Assembly: GCF_036320965.1 (NCBI RefSeq)
Contig: NC_092249.1
Location: forward strand, 181,614 to 245,613
DNA length: 64,000 nt
Direction of reading: 5' to 3'
DNA from: Panulirus ornatus
Lineage: Eukaryota; Arthropoda; Malacostraca; Decapoda; Palinuridae
Shown here: one piece after another, positions 53,447 through 61,868 of the stretch
Position numbering within the stretch: position 1 is the first letter of the stretch
How the letters are laid out: each line of letters starts with the position of its first letter
Made by a program: the position numbers and the translations under genes
The notes under the pieces: model-generated
Database searches by the model: none
The model's input: the letters and a program-made list of their open reading frames with translations, nothing else
Told to the model about the DNA's origin: nothing

Positions 53447-54055
53447 CTGGCAGGTTGTGGTTGGTAGGCAGCCTCCAACCAGAGAGGAATATTACCAATA
53501 TGATCCACCTGGGTATCAGGAGGGTTAGAAATAGCTGTGTAGTGATACAGCATTTCTGTGGTTGTCAATTTGTACTCCTATGACCCAGGTAGCTGTCTTT
53601 TTTTTGGGCCCCACCCACAAGTGTACAGCTGGCATTCTGTCCACAAACATACAATATCTTCTTGTTATACATAACACAACACAAACTTGCACACATAATT
53701 CTTTGTAACTACATTTTCCAGAGGTAAATGCAATGCGCTAGCCCAGTCTTTTAGCAAAATGGTAGTAGTAATACATAAAGGTAGTAGGTAAGAACATTAG
53801 ACAGGAGCATTAGGTAGAAGTAGTAGGTAGGAGCATTAGGTAGAAGGGATAGGTTGAAACATTAGGTAGTGGTAGTCAGTAAGAACATTTGGTAGCAGTC
53901 TCTGGGAACACTGTGCTAGAGTTGCCCTCTATCAGTGGCCTGCTAAGAAGCTAAGAAATGGCAATGGAGTTCACCATTTATAAAGACTTTTGCCGCCGCC
54001 ACCTCCTGAAGGGAGTTCTCAAAGGGAGCTGGCATTAGAGATACAGATAGACAGA
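53447..54055 (-). repeat. Minisatellite-bearing repeat (probable LINE 5'UTR), antisense copy
   Basis: Reversed copy of the 33519-34200 type: conserved block (53450-53660, including GACCCAGGTAGCTGTC), an array of GTAGTAGGTA/GGAGCATTAGG units (53760-53900), then the block ending CTGGCATTAGAGATACAGAT at 54048. No endonuclease sequence follows on its downstream side (below 53447), so it is a solitary or truncated copy. Confidence 0.7.
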
Positions 54056-54201
54056 AAATATCTATGTTAGCCTCCTCTGGAACTCAATTAGCATTTTGTG
54101 CCTCTTTATGCTAGGTGACCAAACTTTAATTAATTAAACCTTCTCTTCCCCTACAAAAAAGAAAAAGATACATACAATGAAAACAAACAAGATTACTATA
54201 C
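54056..54201. other. FATP intron, nothing recognised
   Basis: Short unique stretch before the second exon's donor. Confidence 0.5.
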
Positions 54202-54327
54202 CTTTGTCAGACCTAGCCAGATGCACACATATTCAACACAGTTCTCCATGAAGAGCGCAACTGCATCTCCATGCTTCAAGCCCTTTTCAGAAAAATAGTT
54301 ACCTACTCTGTTACTCAATTCATCCAC
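54202..54327 (-). CDS. SLC27A: FATP/SLC27A exon (second seen)
   Basis: 126-bp exon (42 codons, phase 0 at both ends) encoding VDELSNRVGNYFSEKGLKHG then DAVALFMENCVEYVCIWLGL and TK. It matches the FATP block [42 protein letters not shown]. On the minus strand the acceptor is AATTTTTTCAG and the donor is AAG/GTATAG. The FMEN motif and WLGL are conserved, as is usual for this family. It joins in frame to the exons at 61522 and 52840. Confidence 0.92.
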
Positions 54328-54914
54328 CTGAAAAAATTTATTACAAATAATGTTAAGGAAACTCTGAAAAACTGGGTAATCTAAATATAAATTCCTTGCC
54401 ATTATAATTTATCATAAATGACTAAATACTTTTCAAGGACTACTTTGGGAAATAATTTTACAAAAAGCTGCAATTTCATGATATTAGGTTGACAAAAAAT
54501 GAGTTCCAAGTCTAATACTCTTTCAAGTGCCAACTTAGTGACTTAAAGACACCAGCACTCTGTATCCTTGTTCAAGTACAAAATTTACAATAAATGCCAT
54601 CTAAAATTCTCCACATACTCAGGTTTCTGACTTACTGCCTTAACAACACATTTGTACTTACCTAAATGATACCAAATGTAAACCAAGTTCCACAAGAGAG
54701 AAAGAAGAAGGGGGGATAGCCACCTTCAAGTTTCTATATCAGCTGGATAATAATGGCGGGGATAATTCTTGAAGAGATGCATTACCAGCATAATCATAGG
54801 CGATAACTAAAACCTGGGTAAAAGTCTTGTCAAAAAGGATATCAAGAAGTACTAGATATTGCTATTAAGGTCCAGTTTTGATGTGGACTTTTGTCCATGA
54901 TTAGAACCTAAAAA
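54328..54914. other. FATP intron, nothing recognised
   Basis: Unique-looking intron sequence. Confidence 0.5.
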
Positions 54915-55380
54915 AACCTAATAAAAGGGTAAGAGAGAGGTATGATATGAGTGTGGTTATAGGAGGTGAAGACAAGGAGCTGAAATGGTTTAGACATACA
55001 GAAAGAATGAGTGAAGAGAGGTTGATAAAGATGTACATGTCAGAATGGTAGGGGACAAGGAAAAAGGGAGTGTTCTAGATTTTGAATGACAAGGGCATGA
55101 GCATGAACGAGGATGAAAAGCATGCAAGGGATAGAGAGAAATGGAACATTGTGGTATACAGGGAAAGACATGCTCTCAATGGACTGAACCATGGCATATG
55201 AAGTGGCTGGGGAGAACCATGGAAAGGTCTGTAGTGACTGGTCGTGGATTTCGGGCCATGGTTTCGCTGCACTGCACATGACAGCTAGAGAATGGATGTG
55301 AGCACATGTGTCTTTTCTTCACCTGTTCTTGGTGCTACCACGTTTACGCTGGAAACACTGGATAAGTGTGAAAGAAAGAA
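54915..55380 (+). mobile_element. Divergent LINE C-terminal and 3'UTR fragment
   Basis: Sense remnant with GGGTAAGAGAGAGGTATGAT, a degraded [21 protein letters not shown] segment (54985-55030), ATGGAACATTGTGGTATACA (about 55141-55160) and a 3'UTR ending GGTGCTACCACGTTTACGCT near 55331-55350. Related to the main LINE but much diverged; no long reading frame. Confidence 0.7.
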
Positions 55381-55788
55381 GCAGAGCTAGTTTGTGTAGC
55401 TTACTACTTGAACTGTGTATTGAATAACACCACTTCTCTTGACCCCCTAACTTTTTCACACCACTTATTTTGCTTGTATTATGCCATTTTTTTCAGCAGC
55501 TATTCCTCTGGCATAGTTATCTATTATAGGTTCATCCAGTACTGTTTTCCATCATGACTCTAATCTTCTGAATGTTTCTGTGGTCACTTCATGTATATTT
55601 CTTAGTTCTCCAGGAACCAGGAACAGACAACGAAAGGCCACACTCATCTTAAATAATAACTCTAACTTTCTCACCAGGCAATCCTGTATCAGTCTGAAAT
55701 CCATTTGGTATGTTTCCTGGAATTAATTTTGAAAATTATCCTGTATCTTCCTTGCTGGGTTTCTTTCAGGATTAATTATTTCATTCAT
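55381..55788. other. FATP intron, nothing recognised
   Basis: Unique-looking intron sequence; no exon or repeat seen. Confidence 0.5.
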
Positions 55789-55923
55789 ATTTATTATACT
55801 TAATCGCCATCTCCAGCGTTAGTGTGGTAGTGCAAAGAAACAGATGAAAGAATGGCCTAACCCACCAACATACACATGTATATACATAAATGCCCATACA
55901 TGCACATATACATCCCTATACAT
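55789..55923 (-). mobile_element. Outer LINE of a three-level nest, 3' tail part
   Basis: Old antisense LINE tail (TACTTAATCGCCATCTCCAG, GTGGTAGTGCAAAG) interrupted at TCCCTATACAT (55913-55923). Its continuation, starting with the same 11 bases, is at 59877-60262. Confidence 0.78.
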
Positions 55924-57271
55924 TTCGTTTTTTTTTTTTGTCGCTGTCTCCCGCGTTTGCGAGGTAGCGCAAGGAAACAGACGAAAGAAATGGCCCAACC
56001 CACCCCCATACACATGTATATACATACACGTCCACACACGCAAATATACATACCTACACAGCTTTCCATGGTTTACCCCAGACGCTTCACATGCCCTGAT
56101 TCAATCCACTGACAGCACGTCAACCCCGGTATACCACATCGATCCAATTCACTCTATTCCTTGCCCTCCTTTCAACCTCCTGCATGTTCAGGCCCCGATC
56201 ACACAAAATCTTTTTCACTCCATCTTTCCACCTCCAATTTGGTCTCCCACTTCTCCTCGTTCCCTCCACCTCCGAAACATATATCCTCTTGGTCAATCTT
56301 TCCTCACTCATTCTCTCCATGTGCCCAAACCATTTCAAAACACCCTCTTCTGCTCTCTCAACCACGCTCTTTTTATTTCCACACATCTCTCTTACCCTTA
56401 CATTACTTACTCGATCAAACCACCTCACACCACACATTGTCCTCAAACATCTCATTTCCAGCACATCCACCCTCCTGCGCACAACTCTATCCATAGCCCA
56501 CGCCTCGCAACCATACAACATTGTTGGAACCACTATTCCTTCAAACATACCCATTTTTGCTTTCAGAGATAATGTTCTCAACTTCCACACATTCTTCAAG
56601 GCTCCCAGGATTTTCGCCCCCTCCCCCACCCTATGATCCACTTCCGCTTTCATGGTTCCATCCGCTGCCAGATCCACTCCCAGATATCTAAAACACTTTA
56701 CTTCCTCCAGTTATTCTCCATTCAAACTTACCTCCCAATTGACTTGACCCTCAACCCTACTGTACCTAATAACCTTGCTCTTATTCACATTTACTCTTAA
56801 CTTTCTTCTTTCACACACTTTACCAAACTCAGTCACCAGCTTCTGCAGTTTCTCACATGAATCAGCCACCAGCGCTGTATCATCAGCGAACAACAACTGA
56901 CTCACTTCCCAAGCTCTCTCATCCACAACAGACTGCATACTTGCCCCTCTTTCCAAAACTCTTGCATTCACCTCCCTAACAACCCCATCCATAAACAAAT
57001 TAAACAACCATGGAGACATCACACACCCCTGCCGCAAACCTACATTCACTGAGAACCAATCACTTTCCTCTCTTCCTACACGTACACATGCCTTACATCC
57101 TCAATAAAAACTTTTCACTGCTTCTAACAACTTGCATCCCACACCATATATTCTTAATACCTTCCACAGAGCATCTCTATCAACTCTATCATATGCCTTC
57201 TCCAGATCCATAAATGCTACATACAAATCCATTTGCTTTTCTAAGTATTTCTCACATACATTCTTCAAAGC
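55924..57271 (-). mobile_element. Middle LINE of the nest, 3' part
   Basis: Antisense LINE: T-run 55929-55940, short 3'UTR, and a coding region from the stop at 56120 back to GCTTTGAAGAATG at 57271. The frame breaks near 56714 (a TAA in place of Lys: AGTTATTCTCC). Interrupted at ATTCTTCAAAGC (57260-57271) by the inner LINE; continues at 59258. Confidence 0.85.
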
Positions 57272-57274
57272 CCC

Positions 57275-58357
57275 ATGAGAGTATCATTAAATTTTAGGGA
57301 GAATAAAAAGATGTTCTGGAAGGAGGTAAATAAAGTGCGTAAGACAAGGGAGCAGATGGGAACTTCAGTGAAGGGCGCAAATGGGGAGGTGATAACAAGT
57401 AGTGGTGATGTGAGAAGGAGATGGAGTGAGTATTTTGAAGGTTTGTTGAATGTGTTTGATGATAGAGTGGCAGATATAGGGTGTTTTGGTCGAGGTGGTG
57501 TGCAAAGTGAGAGGGTTAGGGAAAATGATTTGTTAAACAGAGAAGAGGTAGTGAAAGCTTTGCGGAAGATGAAAGCCGGCAAGGCAGCAGGTTTGGATGG
57601 TATTGCAGTGGAATTTATTAAAAAAGGGGGTGACTGTATTGTTGACTGGTTGGTAAGGTTATTTAATGTATGTATGACTCATGGTGAGGTGCCTGAGGAT
57701 TGGTGGAATGCGTGCATAGTGCCATTGTACAAAGGCAAAGGGGATAAGAGTGAGTGCTCAAATTACAGAGGTATAAGTTTGTTGAGTATTCCTGGTAAAT
57801 TATATGGGAGGGTATTGATTGAGAGGGTGAAGGCATGTACAGAGCATCAGATTGGGGAAGAGCAGTGTGGTTTCAGAAGTGGTAGAGGATGTGTGGATCA
57901 GGTGTTTGCTTTGAAGAATGTATGTGAGAAATACTTAGAAAAGCAAATGGATTTGTATGTAGCATTTATGGATCTGGAGAAGGCATATGATAGAGTTGAT
58001 AGAGATGCTCTGTGGAAGGCATTAAGAATATATGGTGTGGGAGGAAAGTTGTTAGAAGCAGTGAAAAGTTTTTATCGAGGATGTAAGGCATGTGTACGTG
58101 TAGGAAGAGAGGAAAGTGACTGGTTCTCAGTGAATGTAGGTTTGCGGCAGGGGTGTGTGATGTCTCCATGGTTGTTTAATTTGTTTATGGATGGGGTTGT
58201 TAGGGAGGTAAATGCAAGAGTTTTGGAAAGAGGGGCAAGTATGAAGTCTGTTGGGGATGAGAGAGCTTGGGAAGTGAGTCAGTTGTTGTTCGCTGATGAT
58301 ACAGCGCTGGTGGCTGATTCATGTGAGAAACTGCAGAAGCTGGTGACAGTTTGGTAA
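57275..58357 (+). CDS. LINE reverse transcriptase, N-terminal 360 aa before frameshift
   Basis: Linker and RT up to just past the catalytic box: [56 protein letters not shown] and intact [12 protein letters not shown] 2-bp deletion then shifts the frame to an early stop (KLVTVW). The remaining 232 codons follow in another frame at 58359-59057 (NVNKSKVI to VVYRG). Endonuclease absent. Confidence 0.85.
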   Translation: MRVSLNFRENKKMFWKEVNKVRKTREQMGTSVKGANGEVITSSGDVRRRWSEYFEGLLNVFDDRVADIGCFGRGGVQSERVRENDLLNREEVVKALRKMKAGKAAGLDGIAVEFIKKGGDCIVDWLVRLFNVCMTHGEVPEDWWNACIVPLYKGKGDKSECSNYRGISLLSIPGKLYGRVLIERVKACTEHQIGEEQCGFRSGRGCVDQVFALKNVCEKYLEKQMDLYVAFMDLEKAYDRVDRDALWKALRIYGVGGKLLEAVKSFYRGCKACVRVGREESDWFSVNVGLRQGCVMSPWLFNLFMDGVVREVNARVLERGASMKSVGDERAWEVSQLLFADDTALVADSCEKLQKLVTVW

Positions 58358-58358
58358 A

Positions 58359-59057
58359 GTGTGTGGAAGAAGAAAGTTAAGAGTAAATGTGAATAAGAGC
58401 AAGGTTATTAGGTACAGTAGGGTTGAGGGTCAAGTCAATTGGGAGGTGAGTTTGAATGGAGAAAAACTGGAGGAAGTGAAGTGTTTTAGATATCTGGGAG
58501 TGGATCTGGCAGCGGATGGAACCATGGAAGCGGAAGTGGATCATAGGGTGGGGGAGGGGGCGAAAATCCTGGGAGCCTTGAAGAATGTGTGGAAGTTGAG
58601 AACATTATCTCTGAAAGCAAAAATGGGTATGTTTGAAGGAATAGTGGTTCCAACAATGTTGTATGGTTGCGAGGCGTGGGCTATGGATAGAGTTGTGCGC
58701 AGGAGGATGGATGTGCTGGAAATGAGATGTTTGAGGACAATGTGTGGTGTGAGGTGGTTTGATCGAGTGAGTAACGTAAGGGTAAGAGAGATGTGTGGAA
58801 ATAAAAAGAGCGTGGTTGAGAGAGCAGAAGAGGGTGTTTTGAAGTGGTTTGGGCACATGGAGAGAATGAGTGAGGAAAGATTGACCAAGAGGATATATGT
58901 GTCGGAGGTGGAGGGAACGAGGAGAAGAGGGAGACCAAATTGGAGGTGGAAAGATGGAGTGAAAAAGATTTTGTGTGATCGGGGCCTGAACATGCAGGAG
59001 GGTGAAAGGAGGGCAAGGAATAGAGTGAATTGGATCGATGTGGTATACCGGGGTTGA
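58359..59057 (+). pseudogene. LINE reverse transcriptase C-terminal part after frameshift
   Basis: Continuation of the frame broken near 58349: [36 protein letters not shown] and the C-terminal [11 protein letters not shown] segment, ending at the usual stop. The Met at the start of this frame is incidental. Confidence 0.82.
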
Positions 59058-59257
59058 CGTGCTGTCAGTGGATTGAATCAAGGCATGTGAAGCGTCTGGG
59101 GTAAACCATGGAAAGCTGTGTAGGTATGTATATTTGCGTGTGTGGACGTATGTATATACATGTGTATGGGGGGGGGGGTTGGGCCATTTCTTTCGTCTGT
59201 TTCCTTGCGCTACCTCGCAACTGCGGGAGACAGCGACAAAGTATAAAAAAAAAAAAA

Positions 59258-59876
59258 ATTCTTCAAAGCAAACACCTGATCCACATATCCTCTACCACTT
59301 CTGAAACCACACTGCTCTTTCCCAATCTGATGCTCTGTACATGCCTTCACCCTCTCAATCAATACCCTCCCATATAATTTACCAGGAATACTCAACAAAC
59401 TTATACCTCTGTAATTTGAGCACTCACTCTTATCCCCTTTGCCTTTGTACAATGGCACTATGCACACATTCCACCAATCCTCAGGCACCTCACCATGAGT
59501 CATACATACATTAAATAACCTTACCAACCAGTCAACAATACAGTCACCCCCTTTTTTAATAAATTCCACTGCAATACCATCCAAACCTGCTGCCTTGCCG
59601 GCTTTCATCTTCCGCAAAGCTTTTACTACCTCTTCTCTGTTTACCAAATAATTTTCCCTAACCCTCTCACTTTGCACACCACCTCGACCAAAACACCCTA
59701 TATCTGCCACTCTATCATCAAACACATTCAACAAACCTTCAAAATACTCACTCCATCTCCTTCTCACATCACCACTACTTGTTATCACCTCCCCATAAGC
59801 GCCCTTCACTGAAGTTCCCATTTGCTCCCTTGTCTTACGCACTTTATTTACCTCCTTCCAGAACATCTTTTTATTC
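59258..59876 (-). mobile_element. Middle LINE of the nest, 5' part
   Basis: Continues the antisense LINE interrupted at 57271, from CGFRSGRG back through SNYRGISLL, AAGLDGIAVEF and the linker to RENKKMFW, where it is 5'-truncated at TCCCTATACAT (59877-59887), the second half of its 11-bp target duplication. Confidence 0.85.
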
Positions 59877-60262
59877 TCCCTATACATACATATACATACA
59901 TACACATACGTATACATACATATACATACACAAACATATACATATATACACATGTACATATTCATACTTGCTGCCTTCATCCATTCCCGTCGCCACCCCG
60001 CCACACATGAAATAGCATCCCTACCCTGTGCGCACGCACTTGGAAAAGACAAAAAAGGCCACATTCGTTCACACTCAGTCTCTAGCTGTCATGTGTAATG
60101 CACAGAAACCACAGCTCCATTTCCACATCCAGGCCCCACAAAACTTTCCAGGGTTTACCCCAGATGCTTCACATGCCCTGGTTCAATCCACTGACAGTAC
60201 ATCAATCCTGGTATACATCATTCCAATGCACTCTATTCCTTGCATGCCTTTTACCTTTCAGG
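59877..60262 (-). mobile_element. Outer LINE of the nest, long-form 3'UTR remainder
   Basis: ACATAC-rich stretch, the long-form segment (CATTCCCGTCGCCACCCCGC, GGAAAAGACAAAAAAGGCCA, TCACACTCAGTCTCTAGCTG) and the common 3'UTR up to the last LINE codons near 60200-60255. Truncated there. Confidence 0.8.
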
Positions 60263-60272
60263 ATTAAAACAT

Positions 60273-60375
60273 TGTTTTTTATTCCATCCATTTGTTGCCT
60301 GGCATAGGCTGTCTTATACCTCTGTCTCTGATGTTCTAAACCGTACAGCTTCAGCAATTCTAATCTTTCATGGTA
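60273..60375 (-). pseudogene. CR1/jockey-type LINE RT remnant, antisense
   Basis: Short uninterrupted minus-strand stretch encoding HERLELLKLYGLEHQRQRYK then TAYARQQMDGIKN, matching the common RT C-terminal pattern ERLKxLxLYSLExRRERY..IYxWK of invertebrate LINEs. Only about 34 codons remain. Confidence 0.55.
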
Positions 60376-60587
60376 ACTTTAGGTGCCGTGGTATTTCTTT
60401 ATGTGGTGTTCCATCTCTTTGTCTTTGAAAAAGATATACTCTGTCTGTGCTTTGAAGGTCAAAAGATATTTCCACTTTTTTATGGTAAAAGGTGCCCATC
60501 TTATATCCCATACACATCTATAATTAATCATAACTGATCATGTATATTCATTCAGGCATTGGTAAAATGAATACATTCAATATTATA

Positions 60588-60788
60588 CTTGATCACCATT
60601 TCCTGTCAGAGAGGTAATACCAGGAAACAGACAAAAAAACGGCCTAACACATGCATATATACACAAACACCCATACACGCACATATACATATCAACATCT
60701 ACACATACACAGACATATACATACATAAACATCTATATATTCATGCTTGCCTTCATTCATTCTTGGCGCTTCTCCGCCATATATTCAC
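60588..60788 (-). mobile_element. Old LINE tail fragment, long form, antisense
   Basis: TATTATACTTGATCACCATT tail, GAGGTAATACCAGGAAACAG, ACATAC-rich stretch and CTTCATTCATTCTTGGCGCT. Strongly diverged; ends where a sense LINE fragment begins. Confidence 0.72.
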
Positions 60789-61150
60789 AGGGTGGGGAAG
60801 GAGGTGAAGGTTCTGGGAGTGTCAAAGAATGTGTGGAAGGAGAGAACGTCATCTCAGAGAGCAAAAAAGGGTAGGTTTGAAGGAATAGTAATTCCAACAA
60901 TGTCATATGGTTGCGAGGCATGGACTATAGATTGGGTTGTACAGAGGAGGGTGGATGTGTTGTAAATTAAATGTTTGAGGACAATATGTGGTGTGAGGTG
61001 GTTTGATCGAGTAAGTAATGTAAGGGTAAGAGAGATGTGTGGAAATAAAAAGAGTATGGTTGAGACAGCAGAGGAGGGTGTGTTGAAATGGTTTGGACAT
61101 ATGGAGAGAATGATTGAAGAAAGATTAACAAAGAGGATATATGTGTTGTG
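60789..61150 (+). mobile_element. Old RTE-like LINE C-terminal fragment, sense
   Basis: Encodes GKEVKVLGVSKNVWKERTSS, YGCEAWTIDWVVQRRVDVL, then after a TAA at 60963 [20 protein letters not shown] and [20 protein letters not shown]. It lacks 3'UTR and tail. Confidence 0.82.
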
Positions 61151-61521
61151 GCTACAGTAAAAGAAAATTAACTATATATGTATAAACTACACTAAGCAAA
61201 TCAAAGAAGGATGCTTATCCACAGCAAGATGGAAGAAGCCAAGCAAAAAGGAAGATGTTTGTACTGTACAGGCAGAATGAACAATGTTTCAACAAGCCAA
61301 TAACATCATAATCATTATCATCAAGTTACTGACTGGCAGAAGGGCATACCTGGACAGAGTTATAAGATATAACTACTGAACAGGTGGTTAGCAATGGGCG
61401 AGAAGCATTTATCTCATAAGCATGCAAGGGGAAAGAGGTTTCTAACTCATGGGGATCTTTAAGACTTTCTCAAAACTGCATGACAAACCAAACTTGGAGA
61501 GAAAAAAGTGTCTAGTCTCAC
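61151..61521. other. FATP intron, nothing recognised
   Basis: Unique-looking sequence leading to the donor of the most 5' exon seen. Confidence 0.5.
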
Positions 61522-61672
61522 CTGATGGAAGGTCCATGCCTGATCTTCAAAATAAAATGCAATCTTATCCCTATTCTTTTGTGCAACTTCTTGAAAGAGT
61601 TTTGGTACAGACAGGTTATTTCTCTGGGCATGGTGAATTTTCCACAGAACCTTAAGATAGCGAAACAAAGCC
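61522..61672 (-). CDS. SLC27A: FATP/SLC27A exon (first seen)
   Basis: 151-bp exon (1 nt plus 50 codons) encoding ALFRYLKVLWKIHHAQRNNL, SVPKLFQEVAQKNRDKIAFY and FEDQAWTFHQ. It matches the FATP N-terminal region after the membrane segment: LLR.K..VR.YLQER.TVP.LF...[23 protein letters not shown]. On the minus strand it follows CTTTCCCACAG and ends CATCAG/GTGAG in phase 0, joining in frame to VDELSNRV at 54327. The exon or exons for the start codon and membrane segment must lie beyond 64 kb. Confidence 0.9.
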
Positions 61673-61868
61673 CTGTGGGAAAGAAATGAAGTACAGAACT
61701 CTTCCTTCACGATTTAAGTCTACAGAAAATAGCAATCTGAAGGGAGTATTACACAAATGATAATCAGACTATATATATGTTCATGCTGAAATCAAAATGA
61801 TATTGGAAGAAGAGATTTAAGTTAAATAACCATACATCTAAATATAAAAGATGACTTTCTAGTTCTTT
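61673..61868. other. FATP intron, nothing recognised
   Basis: Short AT-rich stretch before the last LINE. Confidence 0.5.

Larger units (their letters stand above)
57272..59257 (+). mobile_element. Inner LINE of the nest, sense, with 12-bp target-site duplication
   Basis: Sense LINE inserted in the antisense middle LINE. Flanked by ATTCTTCAAAGC at 57260-57271 and 59258-59269. It is 5'-truncated in the linker (GAGAGTATCATTAAATTTTA), has RT, short 3'UTR and an A tail of about 14-15. The coding region is broken only once, by a 2-bp deletion near 58349 (GTGACAGTTTGG instead of GTGACTGAGTTTGG). Youngest of the three layers. Confidence 0.88.
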
